64,000 bases of DNA from Neorhodopirellula lusitana (GCF_900182915.1 NZ_FXUG01000002.1:248001-312000); one strand, 5' to 3'. Counted from the first letter of the stretch, positions 27,001 through 36,791 are shown. Program-made: numbers and translations. Notes: generated by a model not told the origin, from the sequence alone.

Positions 27001-27857
27001 GGCTCCCGGCTGGCACGCCGTTTCGGCAATCTATCTTGCATGTTGATCGCGTCTGATCAATGCAGCCAAGTAGCGCTGGAGAGTTATTCGGTAGATAAGA
27101 CTCGTTGCCACGCCGAACCCATTCATCCAGCTGATTCGCTTCATAGTGAGCGAGGCAAGCGTGGTGGGTAGTGTTTTGATGCCACGTCGTCGAGGCTCTT
27201 CTTTCGAAGCTGCGGATTGGCAGGCGATGGACCAGATTGCAGGTTCAGTCTGAATGAACGGTGGAGAGCTTCTTCGCATGTCGTTGTCAGAATCTAGCCG
27301 CTCACGTGCGTGATCAATCAAATGATGCCAGATCTGGTTCACGGGTTTTCATCAATCAGAAACGCTTCTTGATTGAATTCGGGTCATCGGCTGGTCGTTT
27401 GATAGTACTCATGCAGATGTGATAGGTGGCATTTTGCAATCATTTCAATCGGACCATCGAGTGAAAGTAGAATAAATCTGATTGATAGCTGATCGGCAGC
27501 AAAGATATTCTGAAAGAAGTCGATGGGGCCAAGATGATCGACACGCAACTTCGTTCTGTGCATGAGATGGTTGATCAAACTTGCTTTTGCACCTGTTTGG
27601 GTGATACCTGGCAATCGTGAATTTCTCTTGATAGCGTCGCGTCCATACGGACGTTCAGGTTGTCGGTAGCAGAAATCGCATACGGTTCACTGCCGAATCC
27701 AACGCGTTGCTTTGTCTACACGAGGGTGCGTAGTTGACACTGCGATCCCATCATCCGAAGAGTTTCTCGTTCTTGATTGAGTTGCTACTTGATTGTGAAC
27801 CTAGACGAATGTCGCTGTTGCCTATCTCAATAGCGAGTCTTCTCGCTGAGTGCTGCC
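27001..27857. other. Long gene-poor region (857 bases)
   Basis: The composition looks more AT-rich than its flanks. Open frames here (27031-27342 and 27384-27614, minus) have no recognisable residue pattern, no ribosome site and non-ATG starts, so I call none. No tRNA, terminator hairpin or known RNA motif stands out. It could hold decayed genes, an RNA I cannot recognise, or regulatory sequence for the PAS-LuxR gene. Confidence 0.5.
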
Positions 27858-29285
27858 ATGAAGAAGAGTTCCCAAGTCAACGATCCCCATCTTTCACAAT
27901 CACCGCTCCTGGAATCAGGTGCGTCCAGCCTCTCTGCCTTCACCGCACGGCTCAACCAGTTCGGAATTGGTTGCTGCTGCATCGAGCCAGGCAATCTAGT
28001 GATCCTTGAGTCGAATTCGGTTTTTGGTGATTTTGTTGGGCTCGATGGTAAGGACTTGATCGGTAGGTCATTAAGCGTGTTCCTACCTGAAATGGAGAAA
28101 GCTGGGATCGTGCAATCGCTGGAGTCGTTGCGTGATAACGACCAATCCAGTGTCAGTCAAACACTTCATGTGCAGGGCGACGGCGATCATCAACGTTGGA
28201 TCAAGGCAACGTTCGTGTATTGGGACCAAGGCGACGAACGTGAGGGAACGGTGGTGGCGACTGCCGTCGATATCACTGAAAGTGTGAAGGCGGATGAAGA
28301 ACGCAAACAGGCGATTCAGCGATTAGAACTGGCACAGAAGCATTCCAAGGTGGGGTGTTGGGAACTGCCCAAAGGCAGTGAGGTCGTTTGGTGGTCGAAG
28401 GAAATGTATGAGAGCTTTCGCTGGGATCCGAGCGGATTAGCGCCGACCTTCGATCAGTTTATGCAATTCGTGCACATTGATGATCGTGAAGCTGTTTTAA
28501 AGGCACATCAGACTGAACCCGAATTGCATCGCACTATCGAAGTTGAATTTCGAGCGGAGGTGTCGAAGGGACAGATGCGATGGTTTCATGCAACGATCAC
28601 GTCGGTACAGCGAGGCAGAAATGCGATCCGTTTTGGAACGACTCAAGACGTGACTGAACGGCATCAAATGGAGTCTGCGATCGTTGCCAGTGAGAGACTC
28701 TACCGAGAGATCGTTGAGCAGTCCGCTGAAGGCATTACGATCGTTGACGTAACCGGACACGTTGTCAAAGTGAACGACATTGCGGCGCAGATGTTTGGTT
28801 ACGAACCAGAGGACCTGGTTGGGAAGAACATCTTCAGTCTGATTGGTGACGCGTCTAAAGACGACCTGCAAACGAACTATGAGAATCGAGCAGTCGGCAG
28901 TTCGGAGGCCGTCGAGTATCGAGTCAAGCATCGTGACGGCCATGATGTGTGGGTCTTGGTCTCAACTCGCCCCTATTTTGACGATGGTGGAAAGTTTTGT
29001 GGGACGCGGAATGTGGTCGTCAACATATCGCATCGCAAGCTCGCCGAAGAACTCGCCAGGAAGGCTGAAATTGCGAACGCACGGTTGGACATGCTTTCAT
29101 CTCGCGAGCGAAATGTTTTTTCGCGAGTAGTGGAGGGCGATATGAACAAGGTGATCGCGAAGCGACTCGACATCAGCGAAAAGACCGTGGAGCGTCATCG
29201 ATCCAACGTCATGAAAAAGCTTGGCGTCAAAAGCATCACCGAATTAGTCCGAATCGCCTTGGATGCTGAATCTGTTGAACACTGA
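27858..29285 (+). CDS. Three-PAS LuxR-type transcriptional regulator
   Basis: 475 residues. The first PAS domain (about 32-150) contains VILESNSVFGDFVGLDGKDLIGRSL. The second (about 155-270) has VGCWELPKGSEVVWWSKEMYESF and ends in a PAC motif (RFGTTQDVTERH). The third (about 275-390) has YREIVEQSAEGITIVDVTGHVVKVND and its own PAC. A LuxR/NarL helix-turn-helix closes the protein (about 400-465): LSSRERNVFSRVVEGDMNKVIAKRLDISEKTVERHRSNVMKKLG. There is no receiver domain, so it acts as a one-component sensor-regulator, cytoplasmic and probably binding a small ligand or cofactor. No partner or target gene is adjacent. Confidence 0.9.
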   Translation: MKKSSQVNDPHLSQSPLLESGASSLSAFTARLNQFGIGCCCIEPGNLVILESNSVFGDFVGLDGKDLIGRSLSVFLPEMEKAGIVQSLESLRDNDQSSVSQTLHVQGDGDHQRWIKATFVYWDQGDEREGTVVATAVDITESVKADEERKQAIQRLELAQKHSKVGCWELPKGSEVVWWSKEMYESFRWDPSGLAPTFDQFMQFVHIDDREAVLKAHQTEPELHRTIEVEFRAEVSKGQMRWFHATITSVQRGRNAIRFGTTQDVTERHQMESAIVASERLYREIVEQSAEGITIVDVTGHVVKVNDIAAQMFGYEPEDLVGKNIFSLIGDASKDDLQTNYENRAVGSSEAVEYRVKHRDGHDVWVLVSTRPYFDDGGKFCGTRNVVVNISHRKLAEELARKAEIANARLDMLSSRERNVFSRVVEGDMNKVIAKRLDISEKTVERHRSNVMKKLGVKSITELVRIALDAESVEH

Positions 29286-29786
29286 GTGAGGCGGTATCTG
29301 AGCTTCTTTCTTGTATGTCCAGAGTTGTCACTGGGCGGGCACTCCGTGCGCGCCGAGCGTGCACCGACAGGCAAGGATCTGTTGAGTGGCGAAGCATCGT
29401 GGGCGACGAATGAGCGGTGAGTCAGTGCTAACTCAGTTTCAGTGTGTGTACGGTGGTTTGCGTGCCGCAAAAGGTGAGGGATACCCCGCATTTTAAAACT
29501 ATCGACGGCAAAGGACGGAATCAGAGCCGATACTATTAAAACGACCTTGAAGTACGGCTCAGCCAGCCGAAGAAGATCTTCCGCTTGGGGCAAAGAGGAG
29601 GATTTTCATGTCTGGCTGAGCCGACTTCGGTTGTTTTTATTCCCGAAAGTGATCCTCGCGGTCACGTGATTCGGAGATCTGGTGGAATATCGATTCTTCT
29701 TAAATCGACTTCAACACCGGTCGGTGAGCTGCTTTGGCAAGCATGCTGACGGCGGATCGGACCTCAAATAGTCGTCGAAACCACGG
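29286..29786. other. Convergent intergenic region (501 bases)
   Basis: It lies between the PAS-LuxR gene and proB, which converge. The only structure seen is the inverted repeat annotated at 29555-29623. No coding frame here is convincing. Confidence 0.5.
29555..29623. terminator. 12-bp inverted repeat with T-rich flank
   Basis: Arms CGGCTCAGCCAG (29555-29566) and CTGGCTGAGCCG (29612-29623) are perfect over 12 bp around a 45-base loop. TTGTTTTTAT follows on the plus strand at 29631-29640. The base after the first arm begins CCGAAG, which can pair with CTTCGG at 29625-29630, giving a competing fold. The loop is long for a classical terminator. Confidence 0.4.
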
Positions 29787-30977
29787 CTACTTTTCGAGCA
29801 GGTTGATGACCAAGTTGTTGCGGTGGATGACGTTTTCGTACGGACGGTGTCCCAGGATCGCTTCGATTTCGATATTGGAACGTCCTGCGATCAGGGACAT
29901 TTCTTGGCTGCGATAGTTGCATAGCCCGCGAGCAATCTCTTCGTCATCGGGGGAGACCAAGCTGACCACGTCGCCGTGTGAAAAGACTCCATCAACGCGA
30001 ACAATCCCGACGGCCAAGAGGCTGCGTCCTTTGTCTCGGATGGCTTCCACCGCACCTTCGTCGAGGTGCAGTTTGCCCACGGAGACGGCAGCACTTCCGA
30101 TCCAGCGGCGACGTCCACGCAAGGTTCGTTTGGGTGGGATAAAGAGTGTGCCGACCGACTTGCCAGCAAAAATTTGATCCAGCACATCGTCTTGGCGACC
30201 AGGGCCGATGATGGTCGGGTGCCCGTGCGAGTTGGCTAGCCGCGAGGCTCGTAGCTTGCCTTCCATGCCGCCTTTGCTGACGGCCGAGTCCTTGTCTTCC
30301 GCCATCGACATGACATCGCCATCCAAATCGCGAACCATCTCGATCTTTTGGCTGTTGTCGTCGTCGGGGTGGCCGTCATACAGGCCACGAACGTCGGTCA
30401 ACAGAATCAGCAACGCGTCGTTGAACAGTCCCGCGACGTGGGCCGCTAGCCGATCGTTGTCACCGAAGGTGGTTTTCAGTTCGGCAACCGCGACAGAATC
30501 GTTTTCGTTCACGACGGCGATCGAACCGAATTCATGGATCCCAGTCAACGCATTGCGAACGTGCAGGTACCCACTGCGACGTCGCAGGTCATTCTTGGTG
30601 AGCAGGACTTGGCCAACGTGGTAGCCACGCTGAATCAGCGAATGCTCATAGGCACGGATCAGGTCGGTCTGGCCGATGGCGGCAACGGCTTGCAACTTCG
30701 CCACCCCTACGGGGCGTGTTGGTAAGCCGAGTTTGGCCACACCTGCGCCGACGGCCCCACTACTGACCATGATGACATGGCGTCCGGAGTCGGCGATCCG
30801 AGCCAGTTGTCCGGCCAGGATATCGACTCGTTCTAGGTCGAGCTTGCCGTCGCTGGTTGTGAGGACCCGTGTGCCAACCTTGACGACCACACACTGGGTT
30901 TGGTCGATGATTTGTTGCCGAATGACTTCTTGCACGCCATCGAAGTCCGCATCCGTCGCTGGAGATCTGGAAGTCAT
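29787..30977 (-). CDS. proB: Glutamate 5-kinase with PUA domain
   Basis: 396 residues. The amino-acid-kinase domain (about 28-290) shows VVKVGTRVLT, VSSGAVGAGVAKLG, VNENDSVAV and FGDNDRLAAHVAGL, then GTGG-type substrate loops replaced by VSKGGMEGKL. A C-terminal PUA domain (about 305-390) has EGAVEAIRDKGRSLLAVGIVRVDGVF. ProB phosphorylates glutamate for proline synthesis and is feedback-inhibited by proline. ProA is not next to it. The first 28 residues are an extension over the usual start. It lies three bases after the stop of the zinc protease gene and is probably transcribed with it. Confidence 0.92.
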   Translation of the reverse strand: MTSRSPATDADFDGVQEVIRQQIIDQTQCVVVKVGTRVLTTSDGKLDLERVDILAGQLARIADSGRHVIMVSSGAVGAGVAKLGLPTRPVGVAKLQAVAAIGQTDLIRAYEHSLIQRGYHVGQVLLTKNDLRRRSGYLHVRNALTGIHEFGSIAVVNENDSVAVAELKTTFGDNDRLAAHVAGLFNDALLILLTDVRGLYDGHPDDDNSQKIEMVRDLDGDVMSMAEDKDSAVSKGGMEGKLRASRLANSHGHPTIIGPGRQDDVLDQIFAGKSVGTLFIPPKRTLRGRRRWIGSAAVSVGKLHLDEGAVEAIRDKGRSLLAVGIVRVDGVFSHGDVVSLVSPDDEEIARGLCNYRSQEMSLIAGRSNIEIEAILGHRPYENVIHRNNLVINLLEK

Positions 30978-30980
30978 TGC

Positions 30981-31838
30981 TTAGAGCTGCTTTGCACCAA
31001 ATGTGTCACCGAGCGTGAGGTCGCCCGTCTTGAGACCCTTACTAAACCAGCGAACGCGTTGTTCGCTGGTACCGTGGTTGAAGGTTTCAGGTTGAACGTA
31101 TCCTTTGCTGCGTTTTTGGAGCGTGTCGTCTCCAATTGCCTGGGCAGCTACCAGAGCTTCTTCGATATCACCGGCTTCGATGATATCGTGCATGCGGTTG
31201 GCATGGTGAAGCATCACGCCAGCGAAGAAGTCAGCCTGCAATTCCAGTCGAACGGAGTACTTGTTGTATTCCACCTCGGGCACCTGCTGGCGAATTTGAT
31301 CCACTTGGTCCGTGTAGCCCAATAGTTTTTGGACGTGGTGACCGACCTCATGTGCAACGACGTAGGCCTGGGCGAAGTCACCAGGGGCTCCGAGTTGTCG
31401 AGACAGTTGTTCAAAGAACGATGTGTCCAGGTAAACCTTCTGATCGGCCGGGCAGTAAAACGGCCCAGTTCCGCTGCTGGCCATGCCGCAACCACTGCGA
31501 ACTTGGTCTTTGAACAAGACGAGAACCGGTTTTTGATAATTTCTGTCGTTGGCTGCGAATAGTCGCGTCCACACATCCTCGGTATCGGCGAAGACCGTTT
31601 TAACGAAATCGCCAGCTTCTTTCTCGGCCGCGGTCAGCTCCACTCCGCCCGGTCCGGCCTCTTGCGCAGGCTGGTTTTGGCGGGCTTGTTGCAGGAACTG
31701 CTGTGGATTTCCACCCAAGAGCCCGATAATGATCGCGATCACCACCACACCGATGCCGCCACCAACCGCTGCCACCGGCCGGCCGACGGTTCGCCGGTCT
31801 TCCACGTTCTCACTTTGTCGTCTGCCACGCCATCGCAT
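30981..31838 (-). CDS. YpfJ-like neutral zinc metallopeptidase
   Basis: 285 residues. The basic N-terminus MRWRGRRQSENVEDRR is typical of the YpfJ/zinc metallopeptidase family (MRWxGRRxSxNVEDRR). One membrane anchor follows (about 25-42, IGVVVIAIIIGLLGG), then a catalytic domain with HEVGHHVQ (HExxH) near 164 and a downstream third ligand in ELQADFFAG. FYCPADQKVYLDTSFF is also characteristic. The protease domain faces the periplasm. Substrates of this family are unknown. proB starts three bases downstream. Confidence 0.9.
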   Translation of the reverse strand: MRWRGRRQSENVEDRRTVGRPVAAVGGGIGVVVIAIIIGLLGGNPQQFLQQARQNQPAQEAGPGGVELTAAEKEAGDFVKTVFADTEDVWTRLFAANDRNYQKPVLVLFKDQVRSGCGMASSGTGPFYCPADQKVYLDTSFFEQLSRQLGAPGDFAQAYVVAHEVGHHVQKLLGYTDQVDQIRQQVPEVEYNKYSVRLELQADFFAGVMLHHANRMHDIIEAGDIEEALVAAQAIGDDTLQKRSKGYVQPETFNHGTSEQRVRWFSKGLKTGDLTLGDTFGAKQL

Positions 31839-32001
31839 CGGTCCGCTCCTGCTCGAAAAATCAATTGCTCGAGTCTATTGCTCGAGGTTTAATTGTGCCA
31901 AACGGAGTCGCTGATCGGAAGGCGGTGATTTGTCAATCGGCGGGTTTCTGGTCTAATGAACCGATTCTGCGTCTTCCCCGCCGCCTGTTTGCAGTGATTT
32001 A

Positions 32002-33438
32002 ATGCAACTCCCCATTTATCAAAAAAACGAACTGAACGTCGCCACCCCTCCGGCGACCATTGCCGATCAAGAGGCGGAGGCAGGTAAGCCGCGGGGACAA
32101 TATGCAGTCGTATCACTGGGGTGCCCCAAAAACCTAGTTGATACCGAGCAAATGCTGGGGCGTCTGGATGCAGACGGTTACCGCATGGTGGATTCCGTTG
32201 ACGGAGCGGACTTTGTCGTCGTCAACACGTGCGCGTTTATCGATTCAGCACGCGATGAGTCGATGGAGGCGATCGATGAAATGCTCGCGTTGAAGCGGGA
32301 TGGCAAACTCCGCAACGTGGTTGTTACCGGATGCTTAGCCGAACGACAACAAGGCAAACTGCTCGAGGATCGCCCTGAGATCGATGCCCTGGTGGGTGTC
32401 TTTGGCCGAAATGACATCGTCTCGGTTGTCGACGATCTGTACTCCGGACTAGAAGAGCAGCGGACCGTTTTCAAGCCTGCCGCAGTCAATCCGCTGTCCG
32501 ATGCGATGCGGTCCGCCGTCACGCCACGGCACTTTGCCTATCTGAAAATCAGCGAAGGATGCGACCGGCTTTGTACCTTTTGTGCCATTCCGAAGATGCG
32601 GGGCAAACACTTCAGTAAACCGATCGAACAGATCGTGGATGAAGCCAAACGTCTCGGCGATAGCGGCGTTCGTGAAATCGTTGTCGTCGCTCAAGACACG
32701 ACCTACTACGGCATGGACCGTTACGGAAAGCCACGTCTAAATGACCTGCTGCAACAACTCGACCAAATTGAGTCGGTGGATTGGATTCGCTTGATGTACT
32801 TCTATCCGATGTATATCGACGACGCGCTGATTGACACGATTGCGTCGGCGAATCGTATCGTGCCTTATATCGACATGCCACTGCAACACGCCAGCGATTC
32901 GATGTTGAAGCGGATGTCTCGCAAGACGACACGTAAACTACAAACCGAGATCGTGCACAAGTTACGCGATCGGATTGATTCGTTGGTCATGCGAACCACC
33001 ATGATCACTGGGTTTCCTGGTGAGACCGAAGACGATTTTAAGGAACTGTTGGACTTCGTTGACGAGTCCCAGTTCGAAAATTTGGGTGTGTTCACGTATT
33101 CAATCGAAGAAGACACGCCGGCAGCACGTCTTCCTAATCGAGTGGATCCGGAAGTGGCTATCCGTCGCCGCGATGAGTTAATGGCCCTTCAGCAAAGCAT
33201 CGCATTCGAATGGAATGCGAGTCGGGTTGGCGGCACGGAAGAAGTCTTGATCGACGCACCGATGCCGGAGCAAGAAGGTGTCTTCATCGGACGAACACGC
33301 AACGAAGCCCCGGATGTTGACGGGCTGGTTTACGTGTCGCAGGTCAACGAAGACGCCCCAGTTGAAGTCGGCCAAATTCGCCCCTGCGAAATTGTCGCCT
33401 CCCAAGGCTACGACCTCGCTGCCGCTGCGGTGGAGTAG
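32002..33438 (+). CDS. rimO: Ribosomal protein S12 methylthiotransferase RimO
   Basis: 478 residues. The N-terminal MTTase domain carries the three cysteines of the auxiliary iron-sulfur cluster ([19 protein letters not shown] and TGCLAERQ). The radical-SAM domain has the CxxxCxxC motif in [18 protein letters not shown] domain ends the protein ([22 protein letters not shown]). RimO adds a methylthio group to an aspartate of ribosomal protein S12. [10 protein letters not shown] and the absence of MiaB-specific phrases separate it from MiaB. About 30 extra residues precede the conserved part. It is a single gene, convergent with the arsJ operon. Confidence 0.93.
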   Translation: MQLPIYQKNELNVATPPATIADQEAEAGKPRGQYAVVSLGCPKNLVDTEQMLGRLDADGYRMVDSVDGADFVVVNTCAFIDSARDESMEAIDEMLALKRDGKLRNVVVTGCLAERQQGKLLEDRPEIDALVGVFGRNDIVSVVDDLYSGLEEQRTVFKPAAVNPLSDAMRSAVTPRHFAYLKISEGCDRLCTFCAIPKMRGKHFSKPIEQIVDEAKRLGDSGVREIVVVAQDTTYYGMDRYGKPRLNDLLQQLDQIESVDWIRLMYFYPMYIDDALIDTIASANRIVPYIDMPLQHASDSMLKRMSRKTTRKLQTEIVHKLRDRIDSLVMRTTMITGFPGETEDDFKELLDFVDESQFENLGVFTYSIEEDTPAARLPNRVDPEVAIRRRDELMALQQSIAFEWNASRVGGTEEVLIDAPMPEQEGVFIGRTRNEAPDVDGLVYVSQVNEDAPVEVGQIRPCEIVASQGYDLAAAAVE

Positions 33439-33524
33439 AGTCCGCATTCAATTTGCTGTTTCGCGGCTTGGTCGCGGTTGCGCTGAAGCCTTTGCGGGTC
33501 ACAAACTGACACAGGAGTCGACCT

Positions 33525-33541
33525 AAACGGTGGCTCCGTTT
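33525..33541. terminator. Short hairpin between rimO and arsJ
   Basis: AAACGG-TGGCT-CCGTTT is a 6-bp stem between convergent genes. It is weak, and without a strong U tract it may be chance. Confidence 0.25.
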
Positions 33542-33572
33542 GGTTGTGGGGTCTCTTTGTACGCAGATTGTT

Positions 33573-34844
33573 TTAAGCGTTCGTCACTCCCGCCAGCATG
33601 TCATCATCAGCTTCGCTGATTGCAGAGCTCTCGTGACTGGATCGCGGAAGCCACATCGTTGACAACAGTGCTCCGGCGACGAGGGCGGTGGATGCCCATA
33701 GGCAGCCGGACAAGCCCGCATAGAGATACACCACGCCTGACAACAGCGTGCCTACCAATCGTCCGCATGCGTTGGCCATATAATAAAAGCCCACGTTGAG
33801 CGCCACTTGATCGGAATCGGTGTACGCGAGGATCAGGTAGGAGTGGATTGAAGAATTGACTGCGAAGATGATCCCAAACACGGTTAGCCCGATCAGGATG
33901 CTTGCGGTGGGATGGAAATCGAATTGGATCGCCAGTGCCATCGCTGCCGAGACCAGCACCAACGCGAATGCCCAGATTTGTGCTGCACGAGCCTTCGCCG
34001 CAACTCCGCCGCTTTTGCGAATCAGTTTCGGTGCGAACGCTTGAACAAAGCCGTAGCCGATCACCCACGCGGCCATGAACGCTCCGACGCCGGTGAATCC
34101 CCAGTTCAGTTGCGTGGCCAGGAAAATCGGCAACCCGACAACGAACCAAACGTCGCGAGAACTGAACAGGTAGAACCGGGCGATCGATAGGACATTGATC
34201 TCGCGGCTCTTTGCAAACAACTGCGTGAACTTGGTCTTCGTTTTAGTACGTCCCATGTCTGCGTCGAGCATGAACAACGCGCACACCAGGATGATTGCGA
34301 GTGCACCCGCCATCGCCCATAGCGACGCAGCGAATCCTACCCAGCTAAGCAAGACACCGCCTAGCAAGAACCCCAATCCTTTCAGTGCGTTCTTGGATCC
34401 CGTTAAGATGGCAACCCACTTGAAGAGCGCTGTTTGGTTTTCGGCCTCGTCATTCCCTTTGACCAGAAGTTTGACGGCGCTCTTGGAACTCATTTTGGTC
34501 AGGTCTTTGGCGATTCCCGACAGCGCTTGGCTGGCCATGACATAGGCGACTGAAAAACTTGCTGCCCAGGTCGGTTGAACGAAGGACAACATCACCAACG
34601 CAAACACCTGGGTAGCCAAGCCAGCATACAGGGTGATGCGAAGCCCCATTCGTGAGCCAATCCAACCACCGAACAGGTTCGTTAAGATCCCGCAAAACTC
34701 ATACAGCAGGAACAAGAACGCAAGACTGACCGGGGTGTATCCGAGCTGATGAAAATACAACAGCACCAGCATTCGCAGCGCGCCATCGCTAAGGGTGAAT
34801 CCCCAGTAGGCAGCGGTCACAAGTGAGTAGTTTCGGACGTCCAT
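33573..34844 (-). CDS. arsJ: ArsJ-type MFS exporter for 1-arseno-3-phosphoglycerate
   Basis: 423 residues from the ATG at 34844; the frame reaches 34931 but the family begins MDVRNYSLVTAAYWGFTLSD. The phrases DGALRMLVLLYFHQLGYTP, LAFLFLLYEFCGILTNLFGG and NALKGLGFLLGGVLL are those of ArsJ, with about twelve hydrophobic segments. ArsJ exports the unstable 1-arseno-3-phosphoglycerate that GAPDH forms from arsenate, which then falls apart outside the cell. The partner GAPDH lies immediately upstream on the same strand, and an ArsR regulator heads the group. Together these make the function well supported though not proven. Confidence 0.88.
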   Translation of the reverse strand: MDVRNYSLVTAAYWGFTLSDGALRMLVLLYFHQLGYTPVSLAFLFLLYEFCGILTNLFGGWIGSRMGLRITLYAGLATQVFALVMLSFVQPTWAASFSVAYVMASQALSGIAKDLTKMSSKSAVKLLVKGNDEAENQTALFKWVAILTGSKNALKGLGFLLGGVLLSWVGFAASLWAMAGALAIILVCALFMLDADMGRTKTKTKFTQLFAKSREINVLSIARFYLFSSRDVWFVVGLPIFLATQLNWGFTGVGAFMAAWVIGYGFVQAFAPKLIRKSGGVAAKARAAQIWAFALVLVSAAMALAIQFDFHPTASILIGLTVFGIIFAVNSSIHSYLILAYTDSDQVALNVGFYYMANACGRLVGTLLSGVVYLYAGLSGCLWASTALVAGALLSTMWLPRSSHESSAISEADDDMLAGVTNA

Positions 34845-34943
34845 TATAGAACTCTTCAGTGCGATCACAAAAAGACGGTGGGGTGCCGGTGCGACGGATT
34901 CGCCGACAGGGACTGCATGTCCCAGGTTCAAAAGAAATTCGAG

Positions 34944-35960
34944 TTACTGAACCGGTAGGGTCGTGGCGACTTTCTTGACCAGTTCCATCATTCGATTGGC
35001 GTAGCCGATCTCGTTGTCGTACCAGGCAAGGATTTTGACTTGAGTGTCGTTAACCACCATGGTCGACGGCCCATCGACGATGCCCGAACGAATGTCGTTG
35101 ACGTAGTCAGCCGACACGAGGGGTTTTTCTTCAAAACCGAGGATGCCACTCAGCGAACTTTCGGAGGCCTCTTTGAGAAGGCCGTTAACCTCTTCAGCGG
35201 TCGTCTTCTTTTTCACTTCGAACACGCAATCGGTCAGCGACGCGTTGAGCAGTGGAATTCTCACGGCCAAGCCGTTCAGTTTGCCTTGCAATTCCGGATA
35301 GATCATCGTGATCGCTTTGGCCGATCCGGTTGTGGTGGGAATCAACGAGTTCAGGCATGAACGAGCCCGTCGCAGGTCTTTATGTGGCGCGTCGACGACG
35401 ACTTGTGTGTTGGTCACATCGTGCAGTGTGGTGATCACGCCGTGTTCGATACCGATGCTTTCGTGGATGACTTTGACCACGGGGGCAAGGCAGTTCGTCG
35501 TGCACGATGCCGCTGTGACGACATGGTGGGTTTTGGGATCGTAGAGATGGTCGTTGCATCCCATGACGACATTCAACGCATTGTCCTTGACTGGTGCGGC
35601 CACTACCACTTTGCGAATGCCGTTTGCGAAATACGGTTGCAGCGTTTCTGGCGTGCGGAATTTCCCCGAAGATTCGACCACGATGTCCACGCCTAAGTCT
35701 TTCCATGGAACCTCGCCAGGACTCGCTTCGGAGCTTACCGAGACGCGTTTTCCGTCGATGGTAATCGAGTCATCGTTCGACTCAACCTTGTGTTGCCAGC
35801 GTCCGTGGACGGTATCGAATTCCAATAGGTGAGCACAGGTTTCCGCGTCGCCTTTGAGTTCATTGATATGGACAATTTCAAACTCGGGATAGTCCCATGC
35901 CGCACGCAATCCAAGTCGGCCCATACGGCCAAAACCATTGATCCCCACACGAATCGTCAT
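34944..35960 (-). CDS. Glyceraldehyde-3-phosphate dehydrogenase, arsenate-resistance type
   Basis: 338 residues. The NAD-binding N-terminus is [18 protein letters not shown]. The catalytic Cys lies in [12 protein letters not shown], and the conserved His region precedes [16 protein letters not shown]. The C-terminus is [16 protein letters not shown]. It is flanked by arsR, whose stop overlaps its start by four bases, and arsJ. That context marks it as the accessory GAPDH that accepts arsenate in place of phosphate and makes 1-arseno-3-phosphoglycerate. The glycolytic enzyme of the cell would be elsewhere. [18 protein letters not shown], in place of the TIHSYTNDQ phrase of glycolytic enzymes, fits a specialised paralogue. 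Confidence 0.88.
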   Translation of the reverse strand: MTIRVGINGFGRMGRLGLRAAWDYPEFEIVHINELKGDAETCAHLLEFDTVHGRWQHKVESNDDSITIDGKRVSVSSEASPGEVPWKDLGVDIVVESSGKFRTPETLQPYFANGIRKVVVAAPVKDNALNVVMGCNDHLYDPKTHHVVTAASCTTNCLAPVVKVIHESIGIEHGVITTLHDVTNTQVVVDAPHKDLRRARSCLNSLIPTTTGSAKAITMIYPELQGKLNGLAVRIPLLNASLTDCVFEVKKKTTAEEVNGLLKEASESSLSGILGFEEKPLVSADYVNDIRSGIVDGPSTMVVNDTQVKILAWYDNEIGYANRMMELVKKVATTLPVQ

Positions 35961-36337
35961 TCGATTTTCTTTCGTCTTGCCTTGGTGGATTTTGGTGGCT
36001 GCTTGCCCTTTTGAGGCTTGTCACAGCACTTCGCCGTGATGCACAACTCCGGACGCCCTTCACAGCAATCTTCGATCAAGAATCCCATCAAGCAGTTGAT
36101 GCCCTGGGAGTTCATTGAATAGATAATGGAACGCCCATCCTTTCGTGAATTCACCAACCCCGCGTGAGCGAGTTCCTTTAAGTGAAACGACAATGTGGCG
36201 GATGGAATGCCCAACTTCTGTGCGATTTCGCCCGCCGCATATCCTTCGTCGCCTGCTTTGACGAGCAAACGAAAGACGGCCAAACGAGATTCTTGTGCGA
36301 GCGCCGATAGTGCAACAACGGCTTCGTTTAGTTTCAT
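35957..36337 (-). CDS. arsR: ArsR-family arsenic-responsive repressor
   Basis: 126 residues. The winged helix-turn-helix includes [47 protein letters not shown] and the wing [12 protein letters not shown]. The usual ELCVCDL arsenic site of E. coli ArsR is missing. Instead the C-terminal part carries a cluster of cysteines (CCEGRPELC, then KCC), so arsenite would bind a different set, as in other ArsR classes with C-terminal cysteines. The tail is Lys/Arg-rich. It is first in the arsR-gapdh-arsJ operon, overlapping gapdh by four bases. A candidate operator lies nine bases upstream of the start. Confidence 0.88.
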   Translation of the reverse strand: MKLNEAVVALSALAQESRLAVFRLLVKAGDEGYAAGEIAQKLGIPSATLSFHLKELAHAGLVNSRKDGRSIIYSMNSQGINCLMGFLIEDCCEGRPELCITAKCCDKPQKGKQPPKSTKARRKKIE

Positions 36338-36345
36338 GGTTATAA

Positions 36346-36364
36346 AAATATCGAAAGGAGATTT
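36346..36364. promoter_or_regulatory. Candidate ArsR operator
   Basis: An imperfect 19-bp dyad of form AAATNTC-N5-GANATTT lies between 9 and 27 bases upstream of the arsR ATG, where an autorepressor would block transcription. The surrounding bases are the most AT-rich of the gap. Found by eye only. Confidence 0.35.
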
Positions 36365-36501
36365 GGGTGTCTAGGTACATTGGTCTTGCCCATCGAATCG
36401 CTGGATCCCCGTAAATGACGGGCTGGAAGTGAGCGACGAAGGCTGGAGCATTGTTAAGATAGTGCAAAGATTGGTGCCCGAGAGTGGGCCTGGCACTGGA
36501 A

Positions 36502-36516
36502 GCCGGTTTTACCGGC
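36502..36516. other. Stem-loop of unknown role
   Basis: GCCGGT-TTT-ACCGGC is a perfect 6-bp stem with a 3-base loop. It is flanked by GGAA and TTCC, which may lengthen it with a bulge. There is no T tract. Confidence 0.35.
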
Positions 36517-36791
36517 AGCAGCCTTCCACCGCGTTGATACGCGTATCGCGGCGAGGCTGCGATCGTCTAGCCGTCAGCGTCAGTGGCAGCATTTGCACGC
36601 CCCAAAGGCTGACCGGCGCATCGGGCGAAGAGCCTATCCGAACCTAGAGAGGTCGATTGTCCCGCGGCGATGGCCAAGGTAGTCCTGTATCAACCGCGGA
36701 CAGAGCGACTCGCTGATGGGTTGTCGGATACGTTTTAATGAGTGAACGATGAGGCGGGTGATCGCTGACCTGGCACGCAAGCAATTCCTGG

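Noticed and set aside
27031-27614. Two open frames (103 and 76 codons), minus strand
   Set aside because: No Shine-Dalgarno site, no recognisable domain and residue use unlike the neighbours.
34845-34931. N-terminal extension of ArsJ
   Set aside because: The ArsJ family begins at MDVRNYSLVTAAYW, so the extra 29 codons are read-through of the open frame.
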